A DNA stretch of 64,000 bases, taken from assembly GCF_003581615.1 (NCBI RefSeq), contig NZ_QXFH01000077.1, positions 566,070 to 630,069 on the forward strand, given 5' to 3'. Position 1 is the first letter of the stretch. Every line of letters starts with the position of its first letter. Position numbers and translations under genes: made by a program. Positions 51,381 through 60,481 of this stretch are shown one piece after another. The notes below the pieces were generated by a model. The model was not told the origin of the DNA. It did no database searches and saw only the letters and a list, made by a program, of their open reading frames with translations. Origin of the DNA: Flagellimonas lutimaris (GTDB lineage: Bacteria > Bacteroidota > Bacteroidia > Flavobacteriales > Flavobacteriaceae).

Positions 51381-51986
51381 TTATAACCAGCTAAAGCCTA
51401 ACCCCACATTAAAGATAACTGCATCTCTGTGTGCATCTCCTTCTAAAGACGCACGGCCCAAAACTAATTTAGACTGTACATTAAGTGCGAAGTTTTTCTT
51501 TTTATAAATTTCATAACCTGTACTTGCCATTACAGCGCAACCAAAATTCCAATCGTCATTTACATTGTCTTTAATATCATAAAGTGCTGGCGAATCGATT
51601 GCTAAACCAAATCCTCCTTGAATCCACCATCTATCTTTTACCCAGTATTGAAGCGATGGGATGAAACCTCCAAAATGCCTGTCATTATCCTGAAATTCAT
51701 AAACATTTCCTGGCATAGCGGCAGTAATGGCGAGTTTTTCATTTAACATATAGCCCAACTTTAAATCTGGAAAAACAAACGTTCCCTGAGATTTATCGAA
51801 TGTTTGAATACCTTCACTATCTTCTAAACTGATTAGACCTCCACCTACTGAAAATTCAATAATAAAGCCATCTCGCTGTGTTGTTGTTGTTTTAGAATCT
51901 GCGTTTTGTGCATATGTTATACTTGATACTAATGCAAAGGCTACACAAGCCATTCTTGATACCATTTGTTTTTTGATTGTTTTCAT
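51381..51986 (-). CDS. Outer-membrane beta-barrel protein
   Basis: A 201-residue exported protein with a signal peptide (MACVAFALVSSITYAQN, internal part of the first 29 residues) and alternating amphipathic strands such as FIIEFSVGGGLISLEDS, FVFPDLKLGYMLNEKLAI, WWIQGGFGLAIDSPALYD and a C-terminal strand ending FNVGLGFSWL with terminal aromatic, as in outer-membrane barrels. It resembles a porin-like or OmpW-like small barrel; the exact class is uncertain. A perfect 22-bp palindrome lies about 59 bp upstream, and an AraC-type regulator gene is the next gene on the same strand, so control by that regulator is worth testing. Confidence 0.82.
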   Translation of the reverse strand: MKTIKKQMVSRMACVAFALVSSITYAQNADSKTTTTQRDGFIIEFSVGGGLISLEDSEGIQTFDKSQGTFVFPDLKLGYMLNEKLAITAAMPGNVYEFQDNDRHFGGFIPSLQYWVKDRWWIQGGFGLAIDSPALYDIKDNVNDDWNFGCAVMASTGYEIYKKKNFALNVQSKLVLGRASLEGDAHRDAVIFNVGLGFSWL

Positions 51987-52044
51987 TTTAATTGATTTAT
52001 TATTATTTGATGGAGCAAATTTGAGGTATAAGAAGACTGTAAAC

Positions 52045-52066
52045 GTTCGAGATTATAATCTCGAAC
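52045..52066. promoter_or_regulatory. Perfect 22-bp palindrome between the barrel gene and the AraC-type regulator
   Basis: GTTCGAGATTA followed at once by its reverse complement TAATCTCGAAC. It is about 59 bp from the barrel start (51986) and 170 bp past the end of the regulator gene (52235). Its ends contain AACGTTCGA, close to a LytTR-type box. Confidence 0.7.
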
Positions 52067-52234
52067 CAATTCAAGTATTAAAATGAAAACTGTTTGAATT
52101 TTAAATTTTTTAGGCTAACTCTAGTAGCGTATGGGAATAAAATAATTTTCAAACCTAAACATTAAGAAAAGGTAAAGCGTCTAAAAATTAATTTAGTGTG
52201 TTTTAAACTGAGGTAAAAGACCTGTGACTTTTCG

Positions 52235-54034
52235 TTATTTAGTATTAGATTTTACCCATTTACTAGGTGTAATGCCCTCTGTTTTTTTGAAGTAGGTGTT
52301 AAACACGCTTTTAGAATTAAAACCACTGTCATAAGCTAAGCCAAGAATAGTTAAATGTGAGTTTTTTGGGTCTATGGCTAATGCTTTAAAATGATTTAAG
52401 CGATACGAATTCACAAAGTCATTAAAATTAAGATGAAAAGCTTTATTTATTGCGTATGACATTTTATTGGTATTTAATTCAAACACATCAGCCACGAATT
52501 TTAAACTTAATTGTGGATTTAAGAAAGGTTCGTCCTCTTTAAAATAAGAACGCAATTTCTCTTTTAGCGTATCTATTTGTTGAGCATCTAAAATAATTGA
52601 CGATGATTTTTCATCGTCTGTTTGATGGCAATTAACGTCTTCAATGGACAAATTAGACTTGTGTAGCTCTGAAAACTCTTTGGTATTATGTAGAGGTTGT
52701 AAAAAAGGTTCTTGCCTATAGTTTATAACTTGCCCACGTCTTTGCTCAATCATTTCTTTTAAGCGTGTAAACCCTTGGTCTATATAACTTGAATTGCTTA
52801 AAATAAACACATCATAGGGGACTGGCATCGTTTCTTCGTTTTGAGATTGTGACCATTTTGTCATCATTTGCTCCGGAACTTCAACATCCTTATTGTTGAT
52901 AAGTTGAAATAATAGATTCTTCTCTTCTTTTAACGTAGTGTCCTGAATACAACATTGAAACTGTTGACTTCTGTTTAGCCATATTAAACAGAAACATTTC
53001 AAATGATGTGCTAATGCTAAATCAGTATTAAGTGTTAGAGCGTAGTTTACATTTTCTAATGCTTTATCAAACTTGCGTTGGTAGTAGTAAATACTAGCTA
53101 ATGTGTAATGGTTATTTGCGGATAGCGGATCTACTTCTAATAATCTGTTTGCATACGTTAAAGCCTTATCAAAAAAGCCAAGCGCTATAGAAAGCTCTGT
53201 CATAGCTTCTAATCCATCAATATAATTTGGATTAATATCTAAAGTTTTTTCTATATGTATATATGCATTTTTAAAATCCCATTCACCCCAAAGAAACTTC
53301 CCTACGAAAGAGAGCGGATATTCGGGTAGTGCTGTTTCTATTTCTTTGGCTATTAATAGATTGCCAACGGCTAAATCCATAGCTTCTTGGTAAGGCATAT
53401 AACCCCAAACGGCCAATAACCCATAGCATTGTAAATTGGCATAATAAGCTTTAGCATAATTTTTATCTAAGTTAATAGCTTGATTATAATATGATATTGC
53501 TTGATTTAGACTTTCTGGTGTCCATTTTAATTGCAATGAACGCCCTTTTAAAAATAATTGATAAGCCTCGACATTATTTGTAGGTTGTTTAATTAAATGG
53601 TCCTGCACTTCAAAATGCCCAAAATTGTTTCGGACTTCATCTGCTATGGCAAGACTCACTACATCTTCCAATTCGAAGATATCAATTAATTCTCTGTCGA
53701 ATTTTTTAGACCAATATTGCGTACCGTTTTTTGTATCTATCAATTGCCCTGTTATGCGAATGCTATTGTTTGATTTTCTAACGCTTCCTTCTAAAACAGT
53801 AGCCACACCTAATTGATTACCAATATCTCGGACATCAATGTTTTTATTTTTAAATGCAAACGAAGACCGTCTTGCAATAACCTTTAAGCCTTTTATTTTT
53901 GATAAGGCATTAATTATTTCTTCTGCAATACCATCACAGAAAGATTCGTTATCAATATCATTACTCATATTGACAAAAGGTAAGACTGCTATTGATTTAT
54001 TTAAATGGAGTAAGTCTTTTGATTGAAAATGCAT
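52235..54034 (-). CDS. AraC-family regulator with FlgO-like and TPR regions
   Basis: A 599-residue three-part regulator. Residues about 12-150 form a FlgO/adenylate-cyclase-associated domain (SIAVLPFVNMSNDIDNESFC, GVATVLEGSVRKSN). Residues 150-370 carry TPR-like repeats (ISYYNQAINLDKNYAKAYYA, LTYANRLLEVDPLSANNHYT). The C-terminal 110 residues are an AraC-type helix-turn-helix (SLKFVADVFELNTNKMSYAI, LGLAYDSGFNSKSVFNTYFK). No signal peptide and no obvious membrane span, so it is cytoplasmic. Such hybrid AraC proteins in Bacteroidota are usually studied as sensor-regulators, but this one lacks a kinase. Stands alone, next to the barrel gene. Confidence 0.87.
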   Translation of the reverse strand: MHFQSKDLLHLNKSIAVLPFVNMSNDIDNESFCDGIAEEIINALSKIKGLKVIARRSSFAFKNKNIDVRDIGNQLGVATVLEGSVRKSNNSIRITGQLIDTKNGTQYWSKKFDRELIDIFELEDVVSLAIADEVRNNFGHFEVQDHLIKQPTNNVEAYQLFLKGRSLQLKWTPESLNQAISYYNQAINLDKNYAKAYYANLQCYGLLAVWGYMPYQEAMDLAVGNLLIAKEIETALPEYPLSFVGKFLWGEWDFKNAYIHIEKTLDINPNYIDGLEAMTELSIALGFFDKALTYANRLLEVDPLSANNHYTLASIYYYQRKFDKALENVNYALTLNTDLALAHHLKCFCLIWLNRSQQFQCCIQDTTLKEEKNLLFQLINNKDVEVPEQMMTKWSQSQNEETMPVPYDVFILSNSSYIDQGFTRLKEMIEQRRGQVINYRQEPFLQPLHNTKEFSELHKSNLSIEDVNCHQTDDEKSSSIILDAQQIDTLKEKLRSYFKEDEPFLNPQLSLKFVADVFELNTNKMSYAINKAFHLNFNDFVNSYRLNHFKALAIDPKNSHLTILGLAYDSGFNSKSVFNTYFKKTEGITPSKWVKSNTK

Positions 54035-54190
54035 CGCGTTCTTTAGAATTAAGTTAAAGGTAATAATAGATTTTTAACTAATCTAGGCCATGAGCTTTGC
54101 TAGGGTACAGGATTCAGACATTTATTTTGATCATCTTCTCCATATAGCAACCTAGCTTCCTTTTTCGTGTCCTGTTTCTATGATATCCTA

Positions 54191-54813
54191 TTAAAATAAA
54201 TGACCTGAAAGTAGACTTATATACAGAGAGTATGGTTTTTGAGTGATTTTTTCAATGATTAAACCTAAGAATGAATATCGCATATTTGAATAAGAAAATC
54301 GAGCTCCAGATATGGTTCTAACTTTCATTACAAAAGCGTTTTTAGTAAAAAGATATTCTAGTGGCGTAGTAGAAGTTGATTTAGTACTGAAAACCTGCCA
54401 CAAGCCGATATCTTCAATTCCTGCCGTATGGTTTAATAAATCTCTAATTGTAACTGGATTATTTTCCCTCCAAGGGTAATCAAAAGTTATATTGATAAAA
54501 TTTTGTAAACAGGGAAGTCAATGTCTAATATTCCATGGGTTGCCAAACGAAGAATACTTGTGCTATTAGTGTTTTTTTGTCACTGAACAAATTAATAGGC
54601 TATCATTAGTTTCTAAAATTTCATTTGTATCCGCATCCTTTAAGCCTATTGCTCCAATTGCAACTCTAACTTCACGAAAAGTTGACCATACAGCACCAGT
54701 CAAATTTCCCTTGCAATCACCTTTTTTACATCTTCTTCTAAATTGTCATTCTTTTGTATGACTGAGATATTATACAACAATACAGAAAGAAGTAATATAA
54801 AAAATTTAATCAT
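54191..54813 (-). pseudogene. Serine hydrolase (beta-lactamase-like) gene with several frameshifts
   Basis: Reading across frames on the minus strand from ATG 54813 gives a signal-like start MIKFFILLLSVLLYN, then GNLTGAVWSTFREVRVAIGA, then SVTK as the Ser-x-x-Lys site, ILRLATHGILDIDFPVYKIL, ITFDYPWRENNPVTIRDLL, and finally FSYSNMRYSFLGLIIEKIT. Each joint needs a change of frame, one at an A7 run (about 54570), and the C-terminal third is absent. This is a decayed relative of the serine hydrolases nearby. Confidence 0.82.
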
Positions 54814-54854
54814 TTAAAATAGTCTAAGAGTATCACTATTTACTGTTCCTCTTG

Positions 54855-54981
54855 TTATGTTGTCAAGGTTGTTTCTAAAGAGTGTTTCTCAGCAACTTCA
54901 TTTCGATTAAAAATGAAAGTTCTGTATTGATACGTAGGTTTTATGGTCTGTCCTTTTGTGGTGACATAAGAATAGTGCAGA
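54855..54981 (-). pseudogene. Orphan coding-like fragment
   Basis: About 40 in-frame codons read YSYVTTKGQTIKPTYQYRTF and continue to a TAA at 54855, without a start. It looks like the tail of a lost gene but matches nothing I know; it may be chance. Confidence 0.3.
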
Positions 54982-55081
54982 TTTTAAAACTTAAAAAAAT
55001 CGCTTGAAAACCGCCTATTTATATTTACTTATTTCAGTTTTGGCAATAAAACTGCTATTATTCTTTGTTATAGCACGTTTA

Positions 55082-55741
55082 TTATCCTGTTTTCACCTCT
55101 TTTGTCCTCGACCCTTTAATCAGAAGCCAAAGAATAAATACTAATTCTCCTAGTGCAGTAAACATACTAAAGCTTGTATCGAGATTTGGATACAAAAACA
55201 CTTTTAAGTGGCCAACAACATAACCTATACCAGCAATGATTAATAGCCAGCCCATTATTTTTGGGATGTATCTAGCTTTTAATACCTAAAAGAACTAGAC
55301 CAAAGAACCATTCGTATTTATAGGATTTAATATAGAACAGCATGAATTCTGAAATTTGTTCTTGAGAATTCGAAAGAAAGTAGGAATTGCCTTTTGTTAA
55401 GGCAAACACCTTTATCAAATTTGTTACGGCTACTAAATAAACTCCAGTTTATAGCAATCGAAACCAAGCCGTAAGTAGTGATAGACTTTTATTTACTGGC
55501 TTTAAAAAAATATATAATGACCAAGCAACACAACAGCTACTATTGTAATAAAGAATAGGAATATGGCAACATTAAATAAGAATGAATTATTAATGATATT
55601 AGGTGCGGTCTCTATTGCATCATTTGGATTTACTAAATCTGAGATAATTTTAAGTTCAGCAAATGGGACCGATAAAGTCATTCGTCACAATCCAATTCCT
55701 GCTATTATGGCTGCTCTTAAAAGTGAGATGTCTTTATTCAT
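55082..55741 (-). pseudogene. DUF4386 gene, inactivated
   Basis: From ATG 55741 the minus strand reads MNKDISLLRAAIIAGIGL, a TGA stop, then RMTLSVPFAELKIISDLV, FLFFITIVAVVLLGHYIFF, a frame change at a T7 run, KPVNKSLSLLTAWFRLL, a TAA, TGVYLVAVTNLIKVFALTKG, another frame change, and MGWLLIIAGIGYVVGHLKV to a proper stop. The assembled product is about 220 residues, close to the intact DUF4386 gene at 50583. Two nonsense codons and at least two frameshifts make it a true pseudogene. The 55563-55748 plus-strand frame is its antisense shadow. Confidence 0.85.
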
Positions 55742-56092
55742 TATGTAATGTAATTAGATGTTTAGTTTTAAGTTTTATTTGTGATTCTTACTATGAAATT
55801 CTTAAACCTTATTAAAACCAAGGACAAATACATAGGAGTAAATAAAAATTGATAACCGTCATTATTTAATGTATGCATTCTATTTTATTTAGTAATATTT
55901 CGCAACGCTCTTTCTGATTGTTTTTATCTCTACAAAGAAACGTCAAGAAGTAACATTCTTTTAAACTCTTATGCAGCCTTAGATATAAAGTTTGATGATG
56001 GATTGAAAATTATGACGCAAACAAGCCTTCCTATTATATCTTGAATATCAATCTTAATTCCGCAAACTAGTTATGTACCATAAGGCAAAAAA
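55742..56092. other. Non-coding gap, AT-rich
   Basis: No convincing frame. A plus-strand run near 55960-56044 (reading SNILLNSYAALDIKF and ending in TGA) could be another gene remnant but is too short to call. Together with the two pseudogenes this makes a 2-kb decayed stretch. Confidence 0.4.
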
Positions 56093-59000
56093 TTACAATT
56101 CTACAGGCTTAAAACTTTCAAATAAATCAACTACTATATGATGAATGGAATCTGGTGTAACCGCTCTAAAATAGCCTAACAAGTCTTGACTGGTTGCATA
56201 GCGATTGGTATTCATTTTTAGTTTACCGTTGGTGGTATTCCAATCTTCCAAAAAGCGTCTTAAAGATTTATTGACCTGCTCCTCGCCTATTGCCTTTTGA
56301 AATTGATACATGTTGATGGCACCTTTGGCGTAATACACATATTTTTGATTTTCTACTAAAGCCAGTGAAGGTTCCTCTAAAGCTTCTCTATCTTTACCTT
56401 CTTTATACCTCTCTTTTTGAGTCTCTAAAAATTGAAGCAACTTCTCTTCGGAATACTCTTGTTTTAAAACCATCATAGCTGCATACTGTGACAAGGTTTC
56501 TAAAATAAAATGTCTCCCTTTTACATTGGCTGCTTCTACCTGCATACCAAACCATTGGTGTGCAATTTCATGGGCAGTGACATAAAATGCCATATCTACA
56601 TCTTTCTCGTCGTCTATATCCAGGACAAAACCTATAGATTCGGAAAATGGAACAGTGCCTGGAAATGATTGTGCAAATTGCGCATAACGCGGAAACTCCA
56701 TTATACGTAACTGTTCATATTGATAAGGACTAAAATTTGTGCTATAGTAATCTAACGAGGCTTTCATGGAGGTCATCATTCGATCTATGTTATAAGCATG
56801 CCCCTTATGATAATAAATTTCAAGGTCAACAGTGCTTCCTAAAGTATCCTGTTGGGGCATCCACTTATCTTTCTTTATTTCATATACTGCCGAAACCATG
56901 GAGTAAAAATTAATGATTGGAATTTCCATCTTGTAATGAAAGTAGTTACGATTATTTTCAGTCCATTGTGTCAATAAATTCCCAGGCACAACCGCTGTTT
57001 GATCTTCTGAGGTACCCACGGTCATTTCAAAATTTATTCCATCGGAATCACTACCAGATCTTGCATTTACGAGTTCCCTAATATCGTCTCGTTCGGCTTT
57101 ATTGGAACGTGTGGGTAAATTATAATCTTCACGTTCATCAGGGTCGTTAAGTTCATATTTTCTAGTATATCCTATCCTCGGTAAATCTGAATTATTAAAA
57201 AATGTACCGTTGTTATTGATGTTTACATTCGAGTTTCCTGATTCAAAACCTTTTGTAGTAAAGCTTTGCTTAAAATACATGTTTATAGAGTCACCAGGCT
57301 TTAAAGTTTTATTGAGATTGTAAATGAAGTAATCAAATTTTTTATACTGATTGTCTGTTGTAAACCCGTCTTCAAAGGATACACTGTCTAATGTGACGTT
57401 CCCTTCAATACGTTTCTGAATATGAATCGATTTGATGCGCTCATTCGTGGTGTTTTTCAAAATGTAATAGCCCTCTGCGGTGTAATCTCGTGTTTCGGGA
57501 TACAATTCTAATTGTAAGTTAACATCTACTATTTTAGGTTGTGGGATATATTCAAAGGACTTCAGTTCTTTTTCATACGCTACTCTAAATGCAGTAGCTT
57601 CAGAATTGGTCCAATACTCATTTAAAACGTTCGTGTTGTAAAATATACCACCTCCAACAGTAATAAAGGCTAAAAGTACCAGGCCCGAAAACCTAAAAAG
57701 CGGTTTGCTTAACCTGTATTTTACTGCTCTTATTCTTTTTACCAAGTTGGTTTCAATCCCTCTAACCGATACTAAAGATGCTATAATCAATAACAGCATA
57801 CCAAAGAGAAACCAGTACGATTTAATTAACAAGTAGGGTTTTAAAAAGTGGCCATAACCATTCATATCGGAATAAGCCCCTAAGGAGCTACCTCCGAAAA
57901 AGTATATATCATGATCAAACCCAAATAACCCCATTGCTATATTGGCAATAAAGAATACAATGACCAGCATGACCCCGACGAACTTATGGTTAACAAGTGA
58001 TTGGATAAAAAATGCGATGAAGGTATATAAGGCTAGAGATGGTAAAATCTCTAGAAAGAAACCATAAAAATAGACTTGAAACTCATAGTTATAATAACCG
58101 CTCAAAGTTTGAAATATAATTCCTGAAATAATTAATGCGAGCATTAATACAACATATATTAAGTTTAATCCAATGTACTTGCCAGCCAACTTCATAAAGC
58201 TTGACATGGGTGTTGCGTCATAAATTAAATTGAGTTTGGCGTTTCGCTCCTTCCATACCAATTCTCCAGAATAAAACACCAAAAGGATAATGAAGAAATA
58301 AATGGATGTTTCTTGAAGTTCTTCCACAATAAAGTATGTTGCTGGATAGCTGTCTACACCATATACAGTCCCAAGATTTACAGAATTGATAAGAATGATA
58401 ATCATCCCACAAATAACAATACCCCAGAATGATGACTGTTTGCAAATACTGATAAAGTAAAACCAAGAAAATTGTTTTAACTGTATCAGTTTTGAAAGTA
58501 AACCAAAATGCTTTTGAACATCAGGCATAACCACATCATTAACCTCATATGAGGTTTTACTGGCTATTGTTTGCTGCTTTTCTCTTTTAGACCGCTTTTC
58601 TTTTACAACATTAAAATTGAATTTTTTATAACCATAGATCAGCGCAAGAATTCCCAAAGAAATCCAAAACAGTTTATTATATAGTAATGCTCCTATAAAA
58701 GGAAGCTCTTGTGTACTCTTTTCTATAGCTGTCCAAGATTTTGTAGCAAAAGTTGTTGTTGTTAGTGAAAATGGATCTAAAATGGCTTGCCAAAATTCAT
58801 TGGAAATAGCTTTGGTCAACATATAAACCACAAATAAAATAATGCCTTGGGTATATACCACTACTAGGTTTCTACTTAAGGCACCAGTGACAAAAAACAA
58901 AGCCGCTCCAAAAAACAAAGTTGGCAGCGTTACCATTAAAAACGTCTTCAAATAAATAAAGGCATTAAATGCTAATAGATTATCCGGGGTAGTCCAAGGC

Positions 59001-59383
59001 ATAAATTCGCCTAGCATCATACCAAATAGAATACCGGTAAATACAAAAAGTAAAACAGCAAACGATCCTAAAAACCGCCCCAGTAAATACTCTTTTTTCT
59101 TGATTGGTGCAGAAAAAACGAGTGACTCTATGTTATATTCAAAATCTCTCAATACAGAAACGCCCATAATCATGGAAGCTAAAATCATGAATATGCCTGA
59201 AATGGCTCCCATTGTTTTTGCAATCACTAGGGGTGAATTTTTTTTCATAAGCCCCATTTCTGAACCTTGAAAAATAAAGTCTACGCCCACAATAGAAAAT
59301 AGAAATAGAAACAGGAAGAACACATACGTGTCCGGTCGTTTAATGCGATATTGAATTTCGAACTTAAAAATTTGATACCACAT
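56093..59383 (-). CDS. ABC-2-type permease fused to an M1-family metallopeptidase
   Basis: A 1096-residue fusion. The N-terminal half has about 12 membrane spans in an ABC-2 permease arrangement (IFKFEIQYRIKRPDTYVFF start; helices around 20-40, 60-80, 105-130, 150-195 and again 310-570). The C-terminal 500 residues are an M1-type gluzincin, with HEIAH (938-942, VTAHEIAHQWFGMQV), the zinc glutamate E962 in FILETLSQYA, and a downstream YVYYAKGA tyrosine. The GAMEN-like exopeptidase motif is not evident, so the peptidase could be endo-acting. The ABC ATPase gene is 2 bp upstream. The product likely exports or senses a peptide and processes it on the outer face. Confidence 0.9.
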   Translation of the reverse strand: MWYQIFKFEIQYRIKRPDTYVFFLFLFLFSIVGVDFIFQGSEMGLMKKNSPLVIAKTMGAISGIFMILASMIMGVSVLRDFEYNIESLVFSAPIKKKEYLLGRFLGSFAVLLFVFTGILFGMMLGEFMPWTTPDNLLAFNAFIYLKTFLMVTLPTLFFGAALFFVTGALSRNLVVVYTQGIILFVVYMLTKAISNEFWQAILDPFSLTTTTFATKSWTAIEKSTQELPFIGALLYNKLFWISLGILALIYGYKKFNFNVVKEKRSKREKQQTIASKTSYEVNDVVMPDVQKHFGLLSKLIQLKQFSWFYFISICKQSSFWGIVICGMIIILINSVNLGTVYGVDSYPATYFIVEELQETSIYFFIILLVFYSGELVWKERNAKLNLIYDATPMSSFMKLAGKYIGLNLIYVVLMLALIISGIIFQTLSGYYNYEFQVYFYGFFLEILPSLALYTFIAFFIQSLVNHKFVGVMLVIVFFIANIAMGLFGFDHDIYFFGGSSLGAYSDMNGYGHFLKPYLLIKSYWFLFGMLLLIIASLVSVRGIETNLVKRIRAVKYRLSKPLFRFSGLVLLAFITVGGGIFYNTNVLNEYWTNSEATAFRVAYEKELKSFEYIPQPKIVDVNLQLELYPETRDYTAEGYYILKNTTNERIKSIHIQKRIEGNVTLDSVSFEDGFTTDNQYKKFDYFIYNLNKTLKPGDSINMYFKQSFTTKGFESGNSNVNINNNGTFFNNSDLPRIGYTRKYELNDPDEREDYNLPTRSNKAERDDIRELVNARSGSDSDGINFEMTVGTSEDQTAVVPGNLLTQWTENNRNYFHYKMEIPIINFYSMVSAVYEIKKDKWMPQQDTLGSTVDLEIYYHKGHAYNIDRMMTSMKASLDYYSTNFSPYQYEQLRIMEFPRYAQFAQSFPGTVPFSESIGFVLDIDDEKDVDMAFYVTAHEIAHQWFGMQVEAANVKGRHFILETLSQYAAMMVLKQEYSEEKLLQFLETQKERYKEGKDREALEEPSLALVENQKYVYYAKGAINMYQFQKAIGEEQVNKSLRRFLEDWNTTNGKLKMNTNRYATSQDLLGYFRAVTPDSIHHIVVDLFESFKPVEL

Positions 59384-59385
59384 AA

Positions 59386-60273
59386 CTAGTTGGATTTAGC
59401 GTTAGTATTACTGAATATTTCCGAAAAGTATACATCCTCCAATTCGGCATTTATTAGAGAAAAGCCATCCCCTGGGTTCTCATCACTTAAGATGTGTATG
59501 GTTGGTTTTCCTAGAAATAACTTTTCACTAATCACCTGATAATTTTCCTTGTAAGTGTTTAATTCTGCTTTTCCGATTGTTTTTTGATAGACTTTGTCTT
59601 TTAGACCCTCTAGTATTTGTAACGGCTGCCCTTTTAAGCAAACCTGGCCTTGATTAATAATCGCCATGTTCGTACAGAGTTCCTTGACATCATCAACGAT
59701 GTGCGTAGATAGAATAACTGCGGTATGTTCTCCAAGTTCACTTAACACATTGTAAAACCGATTCCGCTCTACAGGATCTAGTCCAGCTGTAGGCTCATCT
59801 ACTATTAGCAACTTAGGATTGTTCAGTAATGCCTGTGCAATACCAAAACGCTGCTTCATACCGCCAGAAAACCCTTTAAGATTTTGTTGTCGCACTTCAT
59901 ATAAATTGGTTTTATGCAAAAGTGCTTTTACTAATTCTTTACGTTCATTTTTATTAGTGATTCCTTTAAGTACCGCGAAATGATTGAGTAATACCTCCGC
60001 AGATATTTTTGGATACAAGCCAAATTGCTGTGGTAAGTAGCCTAATACCTGTCGCAATTCATTTTTTTGTTGTAATACATCGATGTCTCCAAGAACAATG
60101 GAACCGGAATCGGCATCTTGTAGCGTTGCAATGGTTCGCATTAAAGTTGACTTGCCTGCTCCGTTAGGACCTAATAAACCAAACATGCCTGTTGGTATCT
60201 CTAGTGAAATGTTTTGTAAAGCCTTAATCCCGTTTGAATACGTCTTTGATAGATTGTCGATTCTCAGTTCCAT
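59386..60273 (-). CDS. ABC transporter ATP-binding protein
   Basis: Start at ATG 60273 (MELRIDNLSKTYSNGIKALQ) gives a 295-residue ATPase. Walker A is GPNGAGKST, the signature GFSGGMKQRFGIAQAL, Walker B LLIVDEPTAGLDP, and the H-loop LSTHIVDD, the pattern of the CcmA/NatA-type branch that pairs with ABC-2 permeases. The permease-M1 fusion follows after 2 bp, so they form one transporter. A TAAGTTTG -7 element lies about 27 bp upstream. The 18 bp before the ATG (60274-60291) match the sequence before the 47501 start. The ATPase is cytoplasmic. Confidence 0.93.
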   Translation of the reverse strand: MELRIDNLSKTYSNGIKALQNISLEIPTGMFGLLGPNGAGKSTLMRTIATLQDADSGSIVLGDIDVLQQKNELRQVLGYLPQQFGLYPKISAEVLLNHFAVLKGITNKNERKELVKALLHKTNLYEVRQQNLKGFSGGMKQRFGIAQALLNNPKLLIVDEPTAGLDPVERNRFYNVLSELGEHTAVILSTHIVDDVKELCTNMAIINQGQVCLKGQPLQILEGLKDKVYQKTIGKAELNTYKENYQVISEKLFLGKPTIHILSDENPGDGFSLINAELEDVYFSEIFSNTNAKSN

Positions 60274-60299
60274 ACTGTTCGTTTTTTGATTGATTGAGG

Positions 60300-60334
60300 C
60301 AAACTTATGGCGAGCCTTAATTGTAAAAAACAAA
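60300..60334 (-). promoter_or_regulatory. Predicted promoter of the ABC-M1 operon
   Basis: On the minus strand TAAGTTTG (60307 to 60300) fits TAnnTTTG; TTTG at 60334 to 60331 lies 23 bp upstream, at the long end of the usual range. Transcription would start near 60293, about 20 bases before the ATG at 60273. Confidence 0.45.
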
Positions 60335-60481
60335 AAGTGATGTACTTCATAGTAGTTGTGACACAAGACCTTAAGAAGGGTGCAAACGTACCTTATCCCC
60401 ACTAAGTAGGTGTTTATCCCTCAGTATCTGTTGTTTATCAACTTATTTGTAGAAGGAGTTTTATTTAACTAATCTTGACGT

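Noticed and set aside
55563..55748. 61-codon plus-strand frame
   Set aside because: It is the antisense of the DUF4386 pseudogene, whose protein matches are on the minus strand.
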